From positions 372,001 through 436,000 of the forward strand of contig NZ_JADPQF010000002.1 in the NCBI RefSeq assembly GCF_015687155.1: DNA of 64,000 nucleotides, given 5' to 3'. A program made the position numbers and the translations under genes. The notes under the pieces are model-generated. The model saw only the letters and a list, made by a program, of their open reading frames with translations. It did no database searches and was not told the origin of the DNA. This DNA is from Aliikangiella sp. G2MR2-5. GTDB lineage: Bacteria; Pseudomonadota; Gammaproteobacteria; Enterobacterales; Kangiellaceae. Positions within the stretch are counted from its first letter, which is position 1. Every line of letters starts with the position of its first letter. Shown piece by piece: positions 53,677 through 63,609 of this stretch.

Positions 53677-55626
53677 CTAACTTTCTTTATGCCCTAACTT
53701 TCTCTCGAGCCAGAGTAGCGATGCGCTCAAAATAAACAAACTCCACATCCACCATAGATTGATCGGAGTAAAGTCTCCTACAGAAATTCTGGACTGCCCT
53801 TCTGAGTTCTTTACCCTGTTTAAACTGGCGATAAATTTTTCATTCTGTTCCTGAGCATGCCATGCTTCTTTGCTATAGCTGTAAAAAGCTTTTTTTGCTT
53901 CAACTAACCCGTTATTTTTCAATGATAGCTGATACCAGCCCTCTCGAGTCAACCAAACCTGAGCACACTTCCTATTCGGCTCCGACAGCGCCGGGGAAAG
54001 CTTCAGTTTTTGACCTCCCCCATGATTCAGGAATATCAGCTCGTGTTTATCACCACCGCGTATACATAGTCGCTGAGCTTTTCCGACCTTTGATGAGTGC
54101 CTCTGATCCAGAGCGATAATTGGATTCATCTCACCGAGCCTTGCAACTTGCTTAATCATTGCCTGCCAAAAGAGACTGTAGTTACTTTTGTCGCCGCTGG
54201 TTGACCAACCAGCAACTCCTGTTAACAGAGAGAGAGCAATTTTTCCTTTACCCTGAGCTCTCGAGACAACCAGCGGTTCACCTTTAGATGAATAGACCAG
54301 GGATATCAACTGACGATCTTGATGCTCAAACTTTATGGCTCTTCTGGAAACTAACGACTCCCTGGGTGAAACCAGGCCACCATTCCCATCATGCCAGGAC
54401 AATTGAACCGGCTCACTTCCTTCTTTTGGCGAAGGATACCCTAGTTGAAAGTGTCGATGTAACCAGTGCGGTTTTATTTTTGCCGAGGCTGTGTTTTGCA
54501 CTAGCAAACTATTGTCTGCAATAACGATCATCCCCAATCCCTTGTTAACTTCATTGATAAGTGCTTCGGTTTCACTCTCTGATAATTGGCTTAGCATTCG
54601 AGCATCTGCAACAACCAGATCAAATGACGAAAAAAACTCCAAATCCAGACTTTTTGAAACAGGAAGCTCCCTGTTCACTGCTTTGGTGATATATTTATCA
54701 CGACTGATTTGAATCTTGCTCAAGATTTTTGCACCACTTGCCGCGGCCCAGTTATGTAGATTCTTCAATTCAAAAGAAGGAGCTGACTGCAATAGCAATA
54801 GATTCAGTTTAGAATGCCCGGTAACCTCAACATCAATTTCTTCAGAGATAAGTACCTGCTTAATTGTTTTATTCATGCGACTAATCTGCAGTCGATACAA
54901 ATGATTTCCTGATAACTTTGGACGATGAGAAACTTCAAAAAATTCAGCGTTCAATAAGGCTCTTTTAACTACCATTTGCCCTGCAGGGTCTATCAACTGC
55001 ATTTCAAAAACATCCGATGATTTGGCATCAGAAATATTCAATCTTCCTGAAAACCTGAAATATTCTCCAATGTTAACTTGCTGGGTCCACTCTGGTGAAA
55101 GAATTCCAGAAACTCTAGAAGATGGTATAAATTCGATAATTTCGGCACTAATCGCTTGCCATTCATTCTCAGTAAGGCCATCACCAAGTACCACTAAGTG
55201 ACCAATTGACGGTTCTCTAATTTGAAGTTGAGCTGCAGAAAGAAGTACTTGTTCTCCGGTAATGCCATAACTTTCTATCATTTCAGTTGTAGGTTCTAAC
55301 CAATAAAAAGATGCTCTGCTTAGCTTTGTATTAATTTTGTTCAAGCCTTCAGAACTAAAGTCTGTATTTGCAGTAATCAAATAAACTTTCTTTCCTTCAC
55401 TAACTTTTATTTCAGGTTTCAAGATCAAGCCGCATAGTGCCAGCGCCACACTCAAATTCAGAGAAAAAACCAACCATCGGTACTTTCTTGATATGCCTTT
55501 CAGCCGCGAGCTTGTATTCGTTAGCGATATCAATAAGGAGGAGAAAACAATGATGACAGCAATAACCTGAAGCCCGCCAAACTCAGGGAAAAGCAAATAC
55601 TCCGACAACAGAACTCCATCAATCAT
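53677..55626 (-). CDS. Large membrane protein of the MoxR/BatA cluster, unknown function
   Basis: The protein (649 residues from the ATG at 55626) has two N-terminal membrane helices (about 15-35 and 47-70) and one at the C-terminus (about 620-640); the 540 residues between are probably periplasmic. The middle region alternates strands and helices (LNLLLLQSAPSFELKNLHNW, DLVVADARMLSQL, GLGMIVIADNSLL) and recalls the amidotransferase-like fold found in membrane proteins next to BatA genes. I do not recognise a named family. It overlaps the upstream gene by eight bases. The frame also extends to a TTG at 55656. Confidence 0.65.
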   Translation of the reverse strand: MIDGVLLSEYLLFPEFGGLQVIAVIIVFSSLLISLTNTSSRLKGISRKYRWLVFSLNLSVALALCGLILKPEIKVSEGKKVYLITANTDFSSEGLNKINTKLSRASFYWLEPTTEMIESYGITGEQVLLSAAQLQIREPSIGHLVVLGDGLTENEWQAISAEIIEFIPSSRVSGILSPEWTQQVNIGEYFRFSGRLNISDAKSSDVFEMQLIDPAGQMVVKRALLNAEFFEVSHRPKLSGNHLYRLQISRMNKTIKQVLISEEIDVEVTGHSKLNLLLLQSAPSFELKNLHNWAAASGAKILSKIQISRDKYITKAVNRELPVSKSLDLEFFSSFDLVVADARMLSQLSESETEALINEVNKGLGMIVIADNSLLVQNTASAKIKPHWLHRHFQLGYPSPKEGSEPVQLSWHDGNGGLVSPRESLVSRRAIKFEHQDRQLISLVYSSKGEPLVVSRAQGKGKIALSLLTGVAGWSTSGDKSNYSLFWQAMIKQVARLGEMNPIIALDQRHSSKVGKAQRLCIRGGDKHELIFLNHGGGQKLKLSPALSEPNRKCAQVWLTREGWYQLSLKNNGLVEAKKAFYSYSKEAWHAQEQNEKFIASLNRVKNSEGQSRISVGDFTPINLWWMWSLFILSASLLWLERKLGHKES

Positions 55627-57982
55627 GCTGTTTATTCCCGTTTTTTTCCGGATCAAATGATTCTACAAACTGCTTGAATTCATTAAAATCTTGCTCTGGA
55701 ATAATCCCTGTTCGATATCGATTTCTCGGTAACGCAACTGGCAGCGCTTTAATTTGCCACAGCTTTTGCTTAAGCCTGGCAAGACAGTCACTACAGTTTT
55801 CCAGCTGCAATTGATTGGCGGCCAATATTTTCTCCAGAATAACCGCATAGTTGATCAGCACCGGTCTATTTTCGCTTAATTCAAGCAGTAGTTCTCGAAG
55901 GTTCTGCAAATTGCTACGCTGCTCCGAGAATAGGGGTCGGTCTATTGGAATTGAATCTAGCGCGCTAAATCCTTTTTGCAATAGAGCTTCCTGATTATTC
56001 GACATAATGACAGCGCTTTGATTAAGGGAATAAGAAAGGATCGCATCCAATTCTCCACTCAATCGTCTATCTTCACTAACTGGTGGAGGTTCAAACCCAA
56101 GGCGTTTAACGTAGATCCTTTCCGCCTGACGCGCACGTTTCAGATAGTCGTAAGCCTTGTATTCAAATGGCAACGCTTTTTCTGGTTCAGAGAGTAACAA
56201 ATGCATTTCTGCTTGCCACATCTCGTGAACGGCTTTTTTCATCCAGGTCTTAGGATCAGACTTTGACAGAGGAGCAACTTCAACACTGCCATGCTCATGG
56301 GTATATTGTGCAATGATATCGCTAGCCCCCGACAAATCCTCCAGATGGTACTCAGAGTCATGCATATGCTCTGCCTGATGAGATTCAGCTATACTAGCTT
56401 TGTCCTGTTCTTCATGTTGTTCTTCATGCCTTTCTTCGTCAGAGTGTTCCATCTGAGCCAATCCGGCAGTCGCCTCCCCCTGACTGACATCTTCACCGCC
56501 ATGATAGCCATCGGCCAGCCCATGCATAGCGCCTTCTCCTTCACCAAACTCGTCCCCCAGAAATTGTCCATATTTCTCTTTTAAGTCTTTTTGTGAGTAT
56601 CCCAGGTCGTGAGACTTTTCTTCAAATTCAATTGATTCTAAGTCGTTTCGATCAGCAATCAGCTGTTCTGTTTCGATAATAATCTGTCGTTGGCTTCGAA
56701 AAAATTCCGGTATGAATCTTATTTGAATTCCTTCAGCCAGCGTCTCTTCATCGTTTTCTTCCAACCAACGAAGAATTAGGCTGGATGATTTACTCAATTG
56801 AGATTCAGGTGTTCTGTTATCCCAGGCTTTGATATGAAAGTAAGCCTCATCACCAGGCTCCATTTCAAGTTCAGCTAATTTCCACTTTCGGGTAAATAAC
56901 GTTCCTTTTTCAGTATCTTCAGCCTGTGAAAATTTAAAAACTTTGTCTCTAAACTTGACAGCCTCCCCACTTCCTTTGGCAACTGACACCTCGATGACGG
57001 TATTCGAAATCGCGAAATCGTCGTTAATCAGTACCTTCAGATTAAAATCTTTGGGTGCTTTCTCTCTGATTTCTGTCAAGGTTGTTTTCGGGGTGAGTAT
57101 TTTTATCTTTGGTGCGCGATCTTTTATTGCCTGGATCGTATATATATCCCCAATATAAACTAGCCGTTTATTTTCAAAATAGGCCAGCCGATAAAAACCG
57201 GATCCCTTGACTTCATGCTGAAATCCAAATCTACCGTTTTCCATATAAGTCATCTTCTGCGGCTTACCATCAACACCAAGCCAATAGAGACTCTCAATAT
57301 ATTTTGTAGTACCAACCTCCCACTCGATCATGGCTCCTTCCAGTACCTTTACATTTAGATCAGATTGGGTTATTGGCGAAAGACCTGTGTAATCAGGAGA
57401 AGAGACAGTGAGTCTTGAAAAATTTAACACTACCAGAGCATCTGACGATTGATTTACTTCATTTATATCTATTTCACCAAAACTCGACTGTTGTATGAGC
57501 TTCATTATTAGCCAAAACGAAATGATCAGAGCAATAATGCTCAGACTCCAGGAAATGCTACGTTTAGTACTTATTTTCGGTAATAGCCTGTTTAATTCGC
57601 CAGATTTTTCTAGCTGAATCAATTTATCTGTTACCTTTTGGCGCTGTATTTCTTTCAATAGCGACTCTGGTTTTGCCAGTACAAGCTGAAGACTTTCTTC
57701 AAGTTCTGCATAGTTTCGATTTAAATGCTCAACCATATTCACCCGGTTAATTCGAGTTTTATGATTGTAATATAGAGTCACGACCAGATAGATGAGGGCG
57801 AAAATCAGACTAGTCAGAATAGCCTTACCTGCCTCCACGTTGATAGTCACTAGTGAAGCAAATGTCGCAAAATCGACAAGCATGGCACCGAGCAGAGACT
57901 GATAGCGCACTCTGCGACGAAACTCCATTATCAATCGCTCGATAATAGCTAAGGCAGGATCTTCTTGAGAATGTTTCATCAT
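55619..57982 (-). CDS. DUF4175-like membrane protein with a His/Glu-rich linker
   Basis: The 787-residue protein has two helices near residues 33-68 and another near 145-165, then a large periplasmic part with beta-sandwich-like strands (about 190-420), a low-complexity His/Glu/Gly-rich stretch (about 475-570) and a helical C-terminal third. The layout matches DUF4175-type proteins found beside MoxR, DUF58 and BatA genes. It begins with an ATGA overlap with the BatA-like gene. The role is unknown; a structural or quality-control part of a membrane complex is inferred. Confidence 0.65.
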   Translation of the reverse strand: MMKHSQEDPALAIIERLIMEFRRRVRYQSLLGAMLVDFATFASLVTINVEAGKAILTSLIFALIYLVVTLYYNHKTRINRVNMVEHLNRNYAELEESLQLVLAKPESLLKEIQRQKVTDKLIQLEKSGELNRLLPKISTKRSISWSLSIIALIISFWLIMKLIQQSSFGEIDINEVNQSSDALVVLNFSRLTVSSPDYTGLSPITQSDLNVKVLEGAMIEWEVGTTKYIESLYWLGVDGKPQKMTYMENGRFGFQHEVKGSGFYRLAYFENKRLVYIGDIYTIQAIKDRAPKIKILTPKTTLTEIREKAPKDFNLKVLINDDFAISNTVIEVSVAKGSGEAVKFRDKVFKFSQAEDTEKGTLFTRKWKLAELEMEPGDEAYFHIKAWDNRTPESQLSKSSSLILRWLEENDEETLAEGIQIRFIPEFFRSQRQIIIETEQLIADRNDLESIEFEEKSHDLGYSQKDLKEKYGQFLGDEFGEGEGAMHGLADGYHGGEDVSQGEATAGLAQMEHSDEERHEEQHEEQDKASIAESHQAEHMHDSEYHLEDLSGASDIIAQYTHEHGSVEVAPLSKSDPKTWMKKAVHEMWQAEMHLLLSEPEKALPFEYKAYDYLKRARQAERIYVKRLGFEPPPVSEDRRLSGELDAILSYSLNQSAVIMSNNQEALLQKGFSALDSIPIDRPLFSEQRSNLQNLRELLLELSENRPVLINYAVILEKILAANQLQLENCSDCLARLKQKLWQIKALPVALPRNRYRTGIIPEQDFNEFKQFVESFDPEKNGNKQHD

Positions 57983-59394
57983 GCTCGACCAGCCCTATCA
58001 GAGCCATCCATACGATGCATTTCATTGATAGAAGAGCTTGATCTTTCCGCAATTATTCTTTCAAACAACCAGAGGACTACCAGTAAAAGCATTAGATAGG
58101 CATACAAACTATCACGCCCTGTTTGCCAGGATAGTTGTTCTCTGTTGTCAACTTTGTGCTGAATCGCAGGCAAATAGGAACTTTGAACAGGCGTATACAG
58201 TTGCCGCATGATCAGCTCATTAATAATAAAAGGAAATGACTCGCGACTAACCATATTGGTCCATTCGGGATGAAATCTACTATTAAACTTAAAACACTGC
58301 TTATCATCACACCGAAAACGGACTAACAGCTCATTTCCCTGGATATTCTTCCAAATTGCTTGAAAAAACTCGCTACTCGGAGCCTTGGTAGAGGTATTTT
58401 GCGCAACAAACGATCGAAACAGAAACATTTCTCCTTCAATAAAAGCTCGTTGAAACGCATCTCCCATTGTTTCATTAATTTCCTGCTTCAAACCTGACTC
58501 ATCTGAAAAATGAAAACCTCTTGTTGCTACCAGATGAGTCAATTCAGGTTTACTTCCCGTCAATTCAAATACCACATCAAAGAACTGCTCTTTACTTAAA
58601 TATTTACCAAGGCTATCCTGTTCAATATAGGTCAGGTCAATGTTAGCTCGATAGGCAGCAGGTAAGCTTTCTAAAGCCTTGTAGAGAATTTGCCCATCAA
58701 CTTTTCGTTTTGAACCGGCGTAGATCAGCAAGCTAAGCTTTTTGCCTTTTAAAATTCTTCGATTCTGTATTACCGAGTTTTCATCTTCTTCGACAATTGT
58801 AATGTTTTTCGAAATATAACTAAGTTTGGCTGGATTTTCATACGCAGAAAAATCATTAACTAGATAGAGATAGATGTTTTCAGCCGGCACTTTCTTTTGT
58901 TGTACAAATTCTAGTATTTTACTTACCGATTGAAGGCTTTTGCTGTCTTCACTAATTTGTTCGATTATTTGAGCCCGCGTTTTTTCGAAATCTACTGGAA
59001 TTACAGGCGAGTCCAGCACAAAGATTTCGCTTTCAGAGAAACTGTTCTTAATTGAGTGGAATTCTGCATTTGAAACCAACTCAAGCCATTGTGGAGAAAG
59101 TATTACCAATTTTTTTTTGTTGCTAGTCCAACTTTTACTAAGAAATAGCTCGCTTAATGCAATCGCAGCAATAGAGACAATTGTTATTCTAAGAAATAGT
59201 AATAACCATTGCTCTAGTCTAAATTGCCTTATTCTGGTTTCCTTCAATCGCTTAATAATTGTCAGATCACCAACCCAGACAAGCTTTCCTCTACCAGGAT
59301 TTATAAGATGGATTATCACTGGGATACTAATGGCGCCAAGAGCAAAAAGGCCAGAGAGATTAGTAACATTCAGTCCTGCAAACCATTCAAACAT
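57979..59394 (-). CDS. BatA-domain membrane protein
   Basis: The 471-residue protein starts with the aerotolerance BatA N-terminal domain: a first helix, ALGAISIPVIIHLINPGRGKLVWVGDL, and a second helix after FRLEQWLLLFLRI. A third helix lies near residues 432-450. The 350 residues between are probably periplasmic and lack a clear MIDAS motif, so a von Willebrand domain is doubtful. It is two bases from the DUF58 gene and overlaps the DUF4175-like gene. Confidence 0.8.
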   Translation of the reverse strand: MFEWFAGLNVTNLSGLFALGAISIPVIIHLINPGRGKLVWVGDLTIIKRLKETRIRQFRLEQWLLLFLRITIVSIAAIALSELFLSKSWTSNKKKLVILSPQWLELVSNAEFHSIKNSFSESEIFVLDSPVIPVDFEKTRAQIIEQISEDSKSLQSVSKILEFVQQKKVPAENIYLYLVNDFSAYENPAKLSYISKNITIVEEDENSVIQNRRILKGKKLSLLIYAGSKRKVDGQILYKALESLPAAYRANIDLTYIEQDSLGKYLSKEQFFDVVFELTGSKPELTHLVATRGFHFSDESGLKQEINETMGDAFQRAFIEGEMFLFRSFVAQNTSTKAPSSEFFQAIWKNIQGNELLVRFRCDDKQCFKFNSRFHPEWTNMVSRESFPFIINELIMRQLYTPVQSSYLPAIQHKVDNREQLSWQTGRDSLYAYLMLLLVVLWLFERIIAERSSSSINEMHRMDGSDRAGRA

Positions 59395-59395
59395 A

Positions 59396-60289
59396 CTAGC
59401 CTGCTCTTTTTCTCTGTTTCAAATACTCCATTAGCACATAATCCAGTGGCTGACCGGTGTTAAAGTTTGCATAGCCAATATTTTTGCTCATAAGCTCAGT
59501 TTTTAACTCTTTAATATATTCTTCTCTAGCCATTGAATAATATTTTGCGGCCTCATTCGCATTTACCAAAACTTCTTCCCGGGTTTCCAGGTCTTTAAAT
59601 CGTACAGCGCCTCGATAAGTAAAATCAGCGTCTTCAGGACTGTTGAGGTGGATCGCAACCACTTCACTTAAAGAAGTATTAATCTTACCGAGAAATTGAC
59701 TTATCTCGTTGTGGTGTTGTGAAAAATCACTTATAAGAAAAATGAGTGAAGGCCTCTGAAAATAATGGAGGTAAGGAATTAATTCCTGAATATCCGGAAA
59801 ATAATTCTTTGCCTCTAACGAAGATAGATGAATCAAAAGTCGCTGAAATTGCTTAATTCCATTTCCTGGAGGGACAATTTCGAAATTCTGCTTACTAAAA
59901 TTCATGAACCCAACCGAGTCTCCTTGCTGGATTGAAAGATAAGCAAGGCTTGCGAGTAAATATTTCGAATAAGTCAGTTTGTCTATGCTTTCCTGTGACT
60001 CAGACTTTTGTGCCATCGATGCAGAACTATCCAGTAAGAACCAGACATCTATCTCACTCTCACGTTCCGCTTCATGAACAAAGTATCTGTCGCTACGCGC
60101 AAAAAGTTTCCAGTCAATTCTCGATAGCTCATCCCCGGTCTCATAGGGTCGATATTGACTAAACTCAACACCAACTCCGCGCTGCCTGCTTTCTTGCAAA
60201 CCAAATAGAAAACCTTCCGCTACACATTTCGCAATTAAAGGCAGGTCTTTAATGCGAGCAAGTATCCTGGGATCAATAAACTTTTCCAA
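59396..60289 (-). CDS. DUF58 domain protein (vWA-like)
   Basis: The 297-residue protein has the DUF58 signature VEFSQYRPYETGDELSRIDWKLFARSD followed by a von Willebrand-like metal site, LLDSSASM. DUF58 proteins are the usual partners of MoxR ATPases and are thought to be assembled or remodelled by them. No membrane segment is seen, so it acts in the cytoplasm or at the membrane surface. It lies 14 bases downstream of moxR. Confidence 0.93.
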   Translation of the reverse strand: MEKFIDPRILARIKDLPLIAKCVAEGFLFGLQESRQRGVGVEFSQYRPYETGDELSRIDWKLFARSDRYFVHEAERESEIDVWFLLDSSASMAQKSESQESIDKLTYSKYLLASLAYLSIQQGDSVGFMNFSKQNFEIVPPGNGIKQFQRLLIHLSSLEAKNYFPDIQELIPYLHYFQRPSLIFLISDFSQHHNEISQFLGKINTSLSEVVAIHLNSPEDADFTYRGAVRFKDLETREEVLVNANEAAKYYSMAREEYIKELKTELMSKNIGYANFNTGQPLDYVLMEYLKQRKRAG

Positions 60290-60303
60290 AATAGAACCTG
60301 TTG

Positions 60304-61329
60304 TTAAAGCTTACTTTTCGGTTTGGCTATTCCATCGAGTAATGTCGAAACAACCTGGTCGCAAGATAATCTTTCAGCCTCAGCCTGAAAATTCAACAAA
60401 ACTCTATGTCGAAAAACCGCAGGTGCTACAAAAGCAATATCATCCAACGTTACGCTATATCTCTTTGCAAGCAGAGCTTTTGCTTTAGCACACAGAACCA
60501 AAGCCTGACCTGCACGGGGTCCAGCCCCCCAACGGACAAAGTCCTTTACCTGATCAATAACTGTCGATTGTGGCCGAGTATTTCTTACAAGGTTAGCAAT
60601 ATAGGCTAATAGTGAGTCTGATATTTCCACACTACGAGTCATTTTTTGTAATTCAACTAAAGTGTCTGCATTTAAAAGTCGTTCAAGCTCAACTTTTCGA
60701 TTACCGGTCGTCCGCTTTAAAATTTCCAGTTCTTCTGCTTCACTAGGATAATCGACACGTATAAACATAAGAAAACGATCGAGTTGGGCTTCAGGTAGAG
60801 GATAGGTCCCCGATTGTTCAACCGGGTTTTGTGTAGCCAGCACAAAAAAGGGTTCAGGCAAAGAATAGGTTTTACCACCGTAGCTAACACTTTTTTCTTG
60901 CATCGCTTCTAATAATGCAGCCTGAGTTTTTGGTGGCGTTCGATTAATTTCATCTGCAAGTAAAATATTGGTAAAAACAGGTCCCTTCTGAAATTTGAAA
61001 AACCTTTTCCCACTCGCGTGATCTTCTTCTAAAATTTCAGTGCCAACAATATCACTTGGCATCAGATCGGGAGTAAATTGGACTCGATGAAAATCAAGCT
61101 CCAGAGCTTTAGCCAAAGTACTTACCATCATAGTCTTAGCTAATCCAGGGACGCCTTCTAATAGACAGTGACCACCAGCCAACAAACTAATTAACAGCTC
61201 TTCGACTACTTGTTTTTGACCCACAATAACTTTACCTACTTCATCACCAACAGCGGCAAGCAGATTAAGTTTCTCATTGATATTTTCTTCGGCGCGCTCA
61301 AGCGCGTCACGCGGACTTGACTCAGACAT
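60304..61329 (-). CDS. MoxR-family AAA+ ATPase
   Basis: The 341-residue ATPase has the MoxR-type Walker A GVPGLAKT, Walker B ILLADEINRTPPKTQAALLEAM, sensor 1 LATQNPVEQSGTYPLPEAQLDRF and a C-terminal lid domain. MoxR proteins act as chaperones that insert cofactors or activate vWA-domain partners, here most likely the DUF58 and BatA-type products. It is 75 bases from the DUF4159 gene upstream. Confidence 0.94.
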   Translation of the reverse strand: MSESSPRDALERAEENINEKLNLLAAVGDEVGKVIVGQKQVVEELLISLLAGGHCLLEGVPGLAKTMMVSTLAKALELDFHRVQFTPDLMPSDIVGTEILEEDHASGKRFFKFQKGPVFTNILLADEINRTPPKTQAALLEAMQEKSVSYGGKTYSLPEPFFVLATQNPVEQSGTYPLPEAQLDRFLMFIRVDYPSEAEELEILKRTTGNRKVELERLLNADTLVELQKMTRSVEISDSLLAYIANLVRNTRPQSTVIDQVKDFVRWGAGPRAGQALVLCAKAKALLAKRYSVTLDDIAFVAPAVFRHRVLLNFQAEAERLSCDQVVSTLLDGIAKPKSKL

Positions 61330-61404
61330 TATTTTCTCGCTGAATTAATTACAACCATTTGTGCCTTTACTGGATACTGATAGATACTCTTACCAATAAA
61401 ACGG

Positions 61405-62112
61405 TTAAGCTGTCATGGCATAAACGACGATATTAACCGCAAATTTCGTATTATCTTCATACATAAAACGTTTATTGCGAAAGTCATAATCCCATTCACA
61501 ACCTAGATCTTTGTTACTGTAAAGTACGGCAATTCGTCCGTCTATTTCAATTCCTTTAAGGTAATCATGAACAAGATCATCCCCCCAGCCATTAAGCTCA
61601 ATACTAGTATCAGGAGGTCCGTCAAATCTGAAAAAAGATGAATAAATGGCATGATCATTAGAAATTTTTCTTAACGCATCAGGGCCAAATATTTCAGACA
61701 TTTGAGCTTCAAAACTCTGTGCAAAAACTCCATCGATATCATGATTACAGTCGTCAACAAAAACAAATCCACCGTTTTTAACATAGGTTTCAAAATTCTG
61801 TCTTTCTTCGTGACCAAACGCAACCAGCCGGTGTCCTGCAAGATAACAAAATGGTGAACTCAACATTGCAGGATCGGATAAGGGTATTATGCGCTCATTT
61901 ATATCCACGCGCATTGTAGTGTATTCAATCAGAGAATTTAGAATGTTCGCCGGCATCCGCTCGTCAACATCCCAATCTCCTGACTCATAACTCAATCGAG
62001 TAAAATAGAAGTCGAAATCGCTCCTACCTTGCGCATGTAGCAATGATGGTAACGAATATGCAGTAGCGCAGCTAAGCGTTGCATATTGAAGAAACTGACG
62101 ACGACTAATCAT
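61405..62112 (-). CDS. Tat-exported DUF4159 protein
   Basis: The 235-residue protein has a twin-arginine leader (SRRQFLQYA, hydrophobic core to about residue 27). The mature part carries the DUF4159 pattern FTRLSYESGDWD, NGGFVFVDDCNHD and DDLVHDYLKGIEIDGRIAVLYSN, related to the glutamine-amidotransferase-like fold. DUF4159 genes are often near MoxR, DUF58 and TldD/E genes. A Tat signal suggests that it folds or binds a cofactor in the cytoplasm before export. The function is unknown. Confidence 0.85.
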   Translation of the reverse strand: MISRRQFLQYATLSCATAYSLPSLLHAQGRSDFDFYFTRLSYESGDWDVDERMPANILNSLIEYTTMRVDINERIIPLSDPAMLSSPFCYLAGHRLVAFGHEERQNFETYVKNGGFVFVDDCNHDIDGVFAQSFEAQMSEIFGPDALRKISNDHAIYSSFFRFDGPPDTSIELNGWGDDLVHDYLKGIEIDGRIAVLYSNKDLGCEWDYDFRNKRFMYEDNTKFAVNIVVYAMTA

Positions 62113-62180
62113 TTAAAACAGTATTTATGATGGTAACTTTATAATTTCTATTATTAAAAATTTATTCGAGTAACGCTATT

Positions 62181-62210
62181 TGCGCTATCGTCTACTCTGA
62201 CAATAGCGCA
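62181..62210 (-). other. Inverted repeat between tldE-like and DUF4159 genes
   Basis: TGCGCTAT (62181-62188) and ATAGCGCA (62203-62210) form an 8-base stem with a 14-base loop, 22 bases after the stop of the TldE-like gene. A T-rich tract follows only about 15-25 bases later in the reading direction, so it could be a weak terminator, a processing site or an operator. Confidence 0.4.
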
Positions 62211-62231
62211 TTAGATATTGTTTTCTAACTG

Positions 62232-63569
62232 TTAAACAGCATCAGAAAGACTGGAAAAAGTGAAGTCTCTTACCTTCATTGGTGGAACCATATTACCATT
62301 GATTCGCACCGGTTTTCCTAGCTCCTCGATATTATTTAGCATAACAATCGGGCTTTCATTGAAACGAAAATTCTTCACAGGATATTTGATTTTACCGTCT
62401 TCAATATAAAACGTACCATCTCTAGTTAACCCAGTGTAAAGCTGTGTTTGAGGATCAACAGCACGAATATACCAAAGTCTTGTGACCAAAATCCCATGAC
62501 GGGTTCCTTTGATCATTTCCTGTAGCGATTTGTCTCCTCCATCCATGATAAATTGACCGCTACCCGGTTTGTACTCGACCCCGGTTTTCTTCGCCCAATA
62601 ACGAGAGTTCGGCATATTTTCAATTTTACCATCCTTAATCCAGTACATTTTTTCACGAGGATGTCCATCACCGCCAAAAGGTGCAAGTGGAACCTCAGGG
62701 TGCTCAGGATCTGTATAAATATTCACTCGTTGATCAAACATCTTTTCACCGAGTCTATTCTTGGGTGGATTTTCCTCTCCCTCTTTGGGTTTATAGCTTA
62801 GAAAACTTCTTCCTTCATCAGCTCCTCGCTGTCCCATACTCCCGACCATATTTTGAAGAAGCTGAACACTTGCTGCCGGCTCCAGAATGACAGTATATCG
62901 GCCTGGTTCCATTTCTTTAGCATCAACAGAGCCGGTTGACTTATCAATTGCAATTCTGGAAGCTTTTGCAGTGTCCAGATGCTTGACGTCCGAGTAATCT
63001 CGAGTAACCCAGCCGGATCCTTTTCCATCTTCGGTGCGTATTGTTGCCGAAAAGCTCACATCCGTTGATACATTGTAGGCAAACAATCCTTTAGAGTTCA
63101 TGATTGCACTCATATTTTGATTATCATTGAGAAAGCCACTAGCAATCAGTTTATTTTTCTTAGAAGGAGAAATGCTATCATCAGCAGCTTTCGCTCTTAC
63201 TTCGGGCGTGATATTAGCCGTTGATGAAAAATTTGTTTTTGATTGCTTATATTTTTGAGGGCCTAAAATCGGCATATACTCCGGATTCTCAGGCGCCAAT
63301 TTTGCTAACTCTTCAGAACGACGTACCACTTTTTCCAGTGATGCATCATCAAATTCATTGATTGTTGCAACGCCACTCTTCTTGCCAAAAGAAGATTGTA
63401 CTACTAACGTTAAATCGTTCACTTCTCCTGCAGTCGTTACGGTGTTTCGTGCATAACGAATATTGCCACTTTTTTGTCCCGTTAGATTACATTCACATTC
63501 GTCTGCCCTGGAAAAAGCCAGGACCTTTTTTAAAATCGCTTTCGCTTCCTTTTCAGATAATATTGACAT
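62232..63569 (-). CDS. TldD/PmbA-family protein, TldE-type subunit
   Basis: The 445-residue protein has the family's N-terminal domain (NIRYARNTVTTAGEVNDLTLVVQSSFGKKSGVA..., shown in part) and a C-terminal domain ending with IKYPVKNFRFNESPIVML, a TldD/PmbA hallmark. It lacks a HExxxH zinc site, so it is the TldE-like non-catalytic partner. In E. coli TldD and TldE form a protease that trims unfolded peptides and matures microcin B17. It follows the TldD-like gene by 40 bases. Confidence 0.88.
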   Translation of the reverse strand: MSILSEKEAKAILKKVLAFSRADECECNLTGQKSGNIRYARNTVTTAGEVNDLTLVVQSSFGKKSGVATINEFDDASLEKVVRRSEELAKLAPENPEYMPILGPQKYKQSKTNFSSTANITPEVRAKAADDSISPSKKNKLIASGFLNDNQNMSAIMNSKGLFAYNVSTDVSFSATIRTEDGKGSGWVTRDYSDVKHLDTAKASRIAIDKSTGSVDAKEMEPGRYTVILEPAASVQLLQNMVGSMGQRGADEGRSFLSYKPKEGEENPPKNRLGEKMFDQRVNIYTDPEHPEVPLAPFGGDGHPREKMYWIKDGKIENMPNSRYWAKKTGVEYKPGSGQFIMDGGDKSLQEMIKGTRHGILVTRLWYIRAVDPQTQLYTGLTRDGTFYIEDGKIKYPVKNFRFNESPIVMLNNIEELGKPVRINGNMVPPMKVRDFTFSSLSDAV

Positions 63570-63609
63570 GATTCACCTCATTAAATTCTGTTTATTCTTT
63601 GCGCGACCA

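Noticed and set aside
56291-56584. Open frame of 97 codons with hydrophobic content
   Set aside because: It is the antisense of the His/Glu-rich linker; the hydrophobicity follows from the complementary codons.
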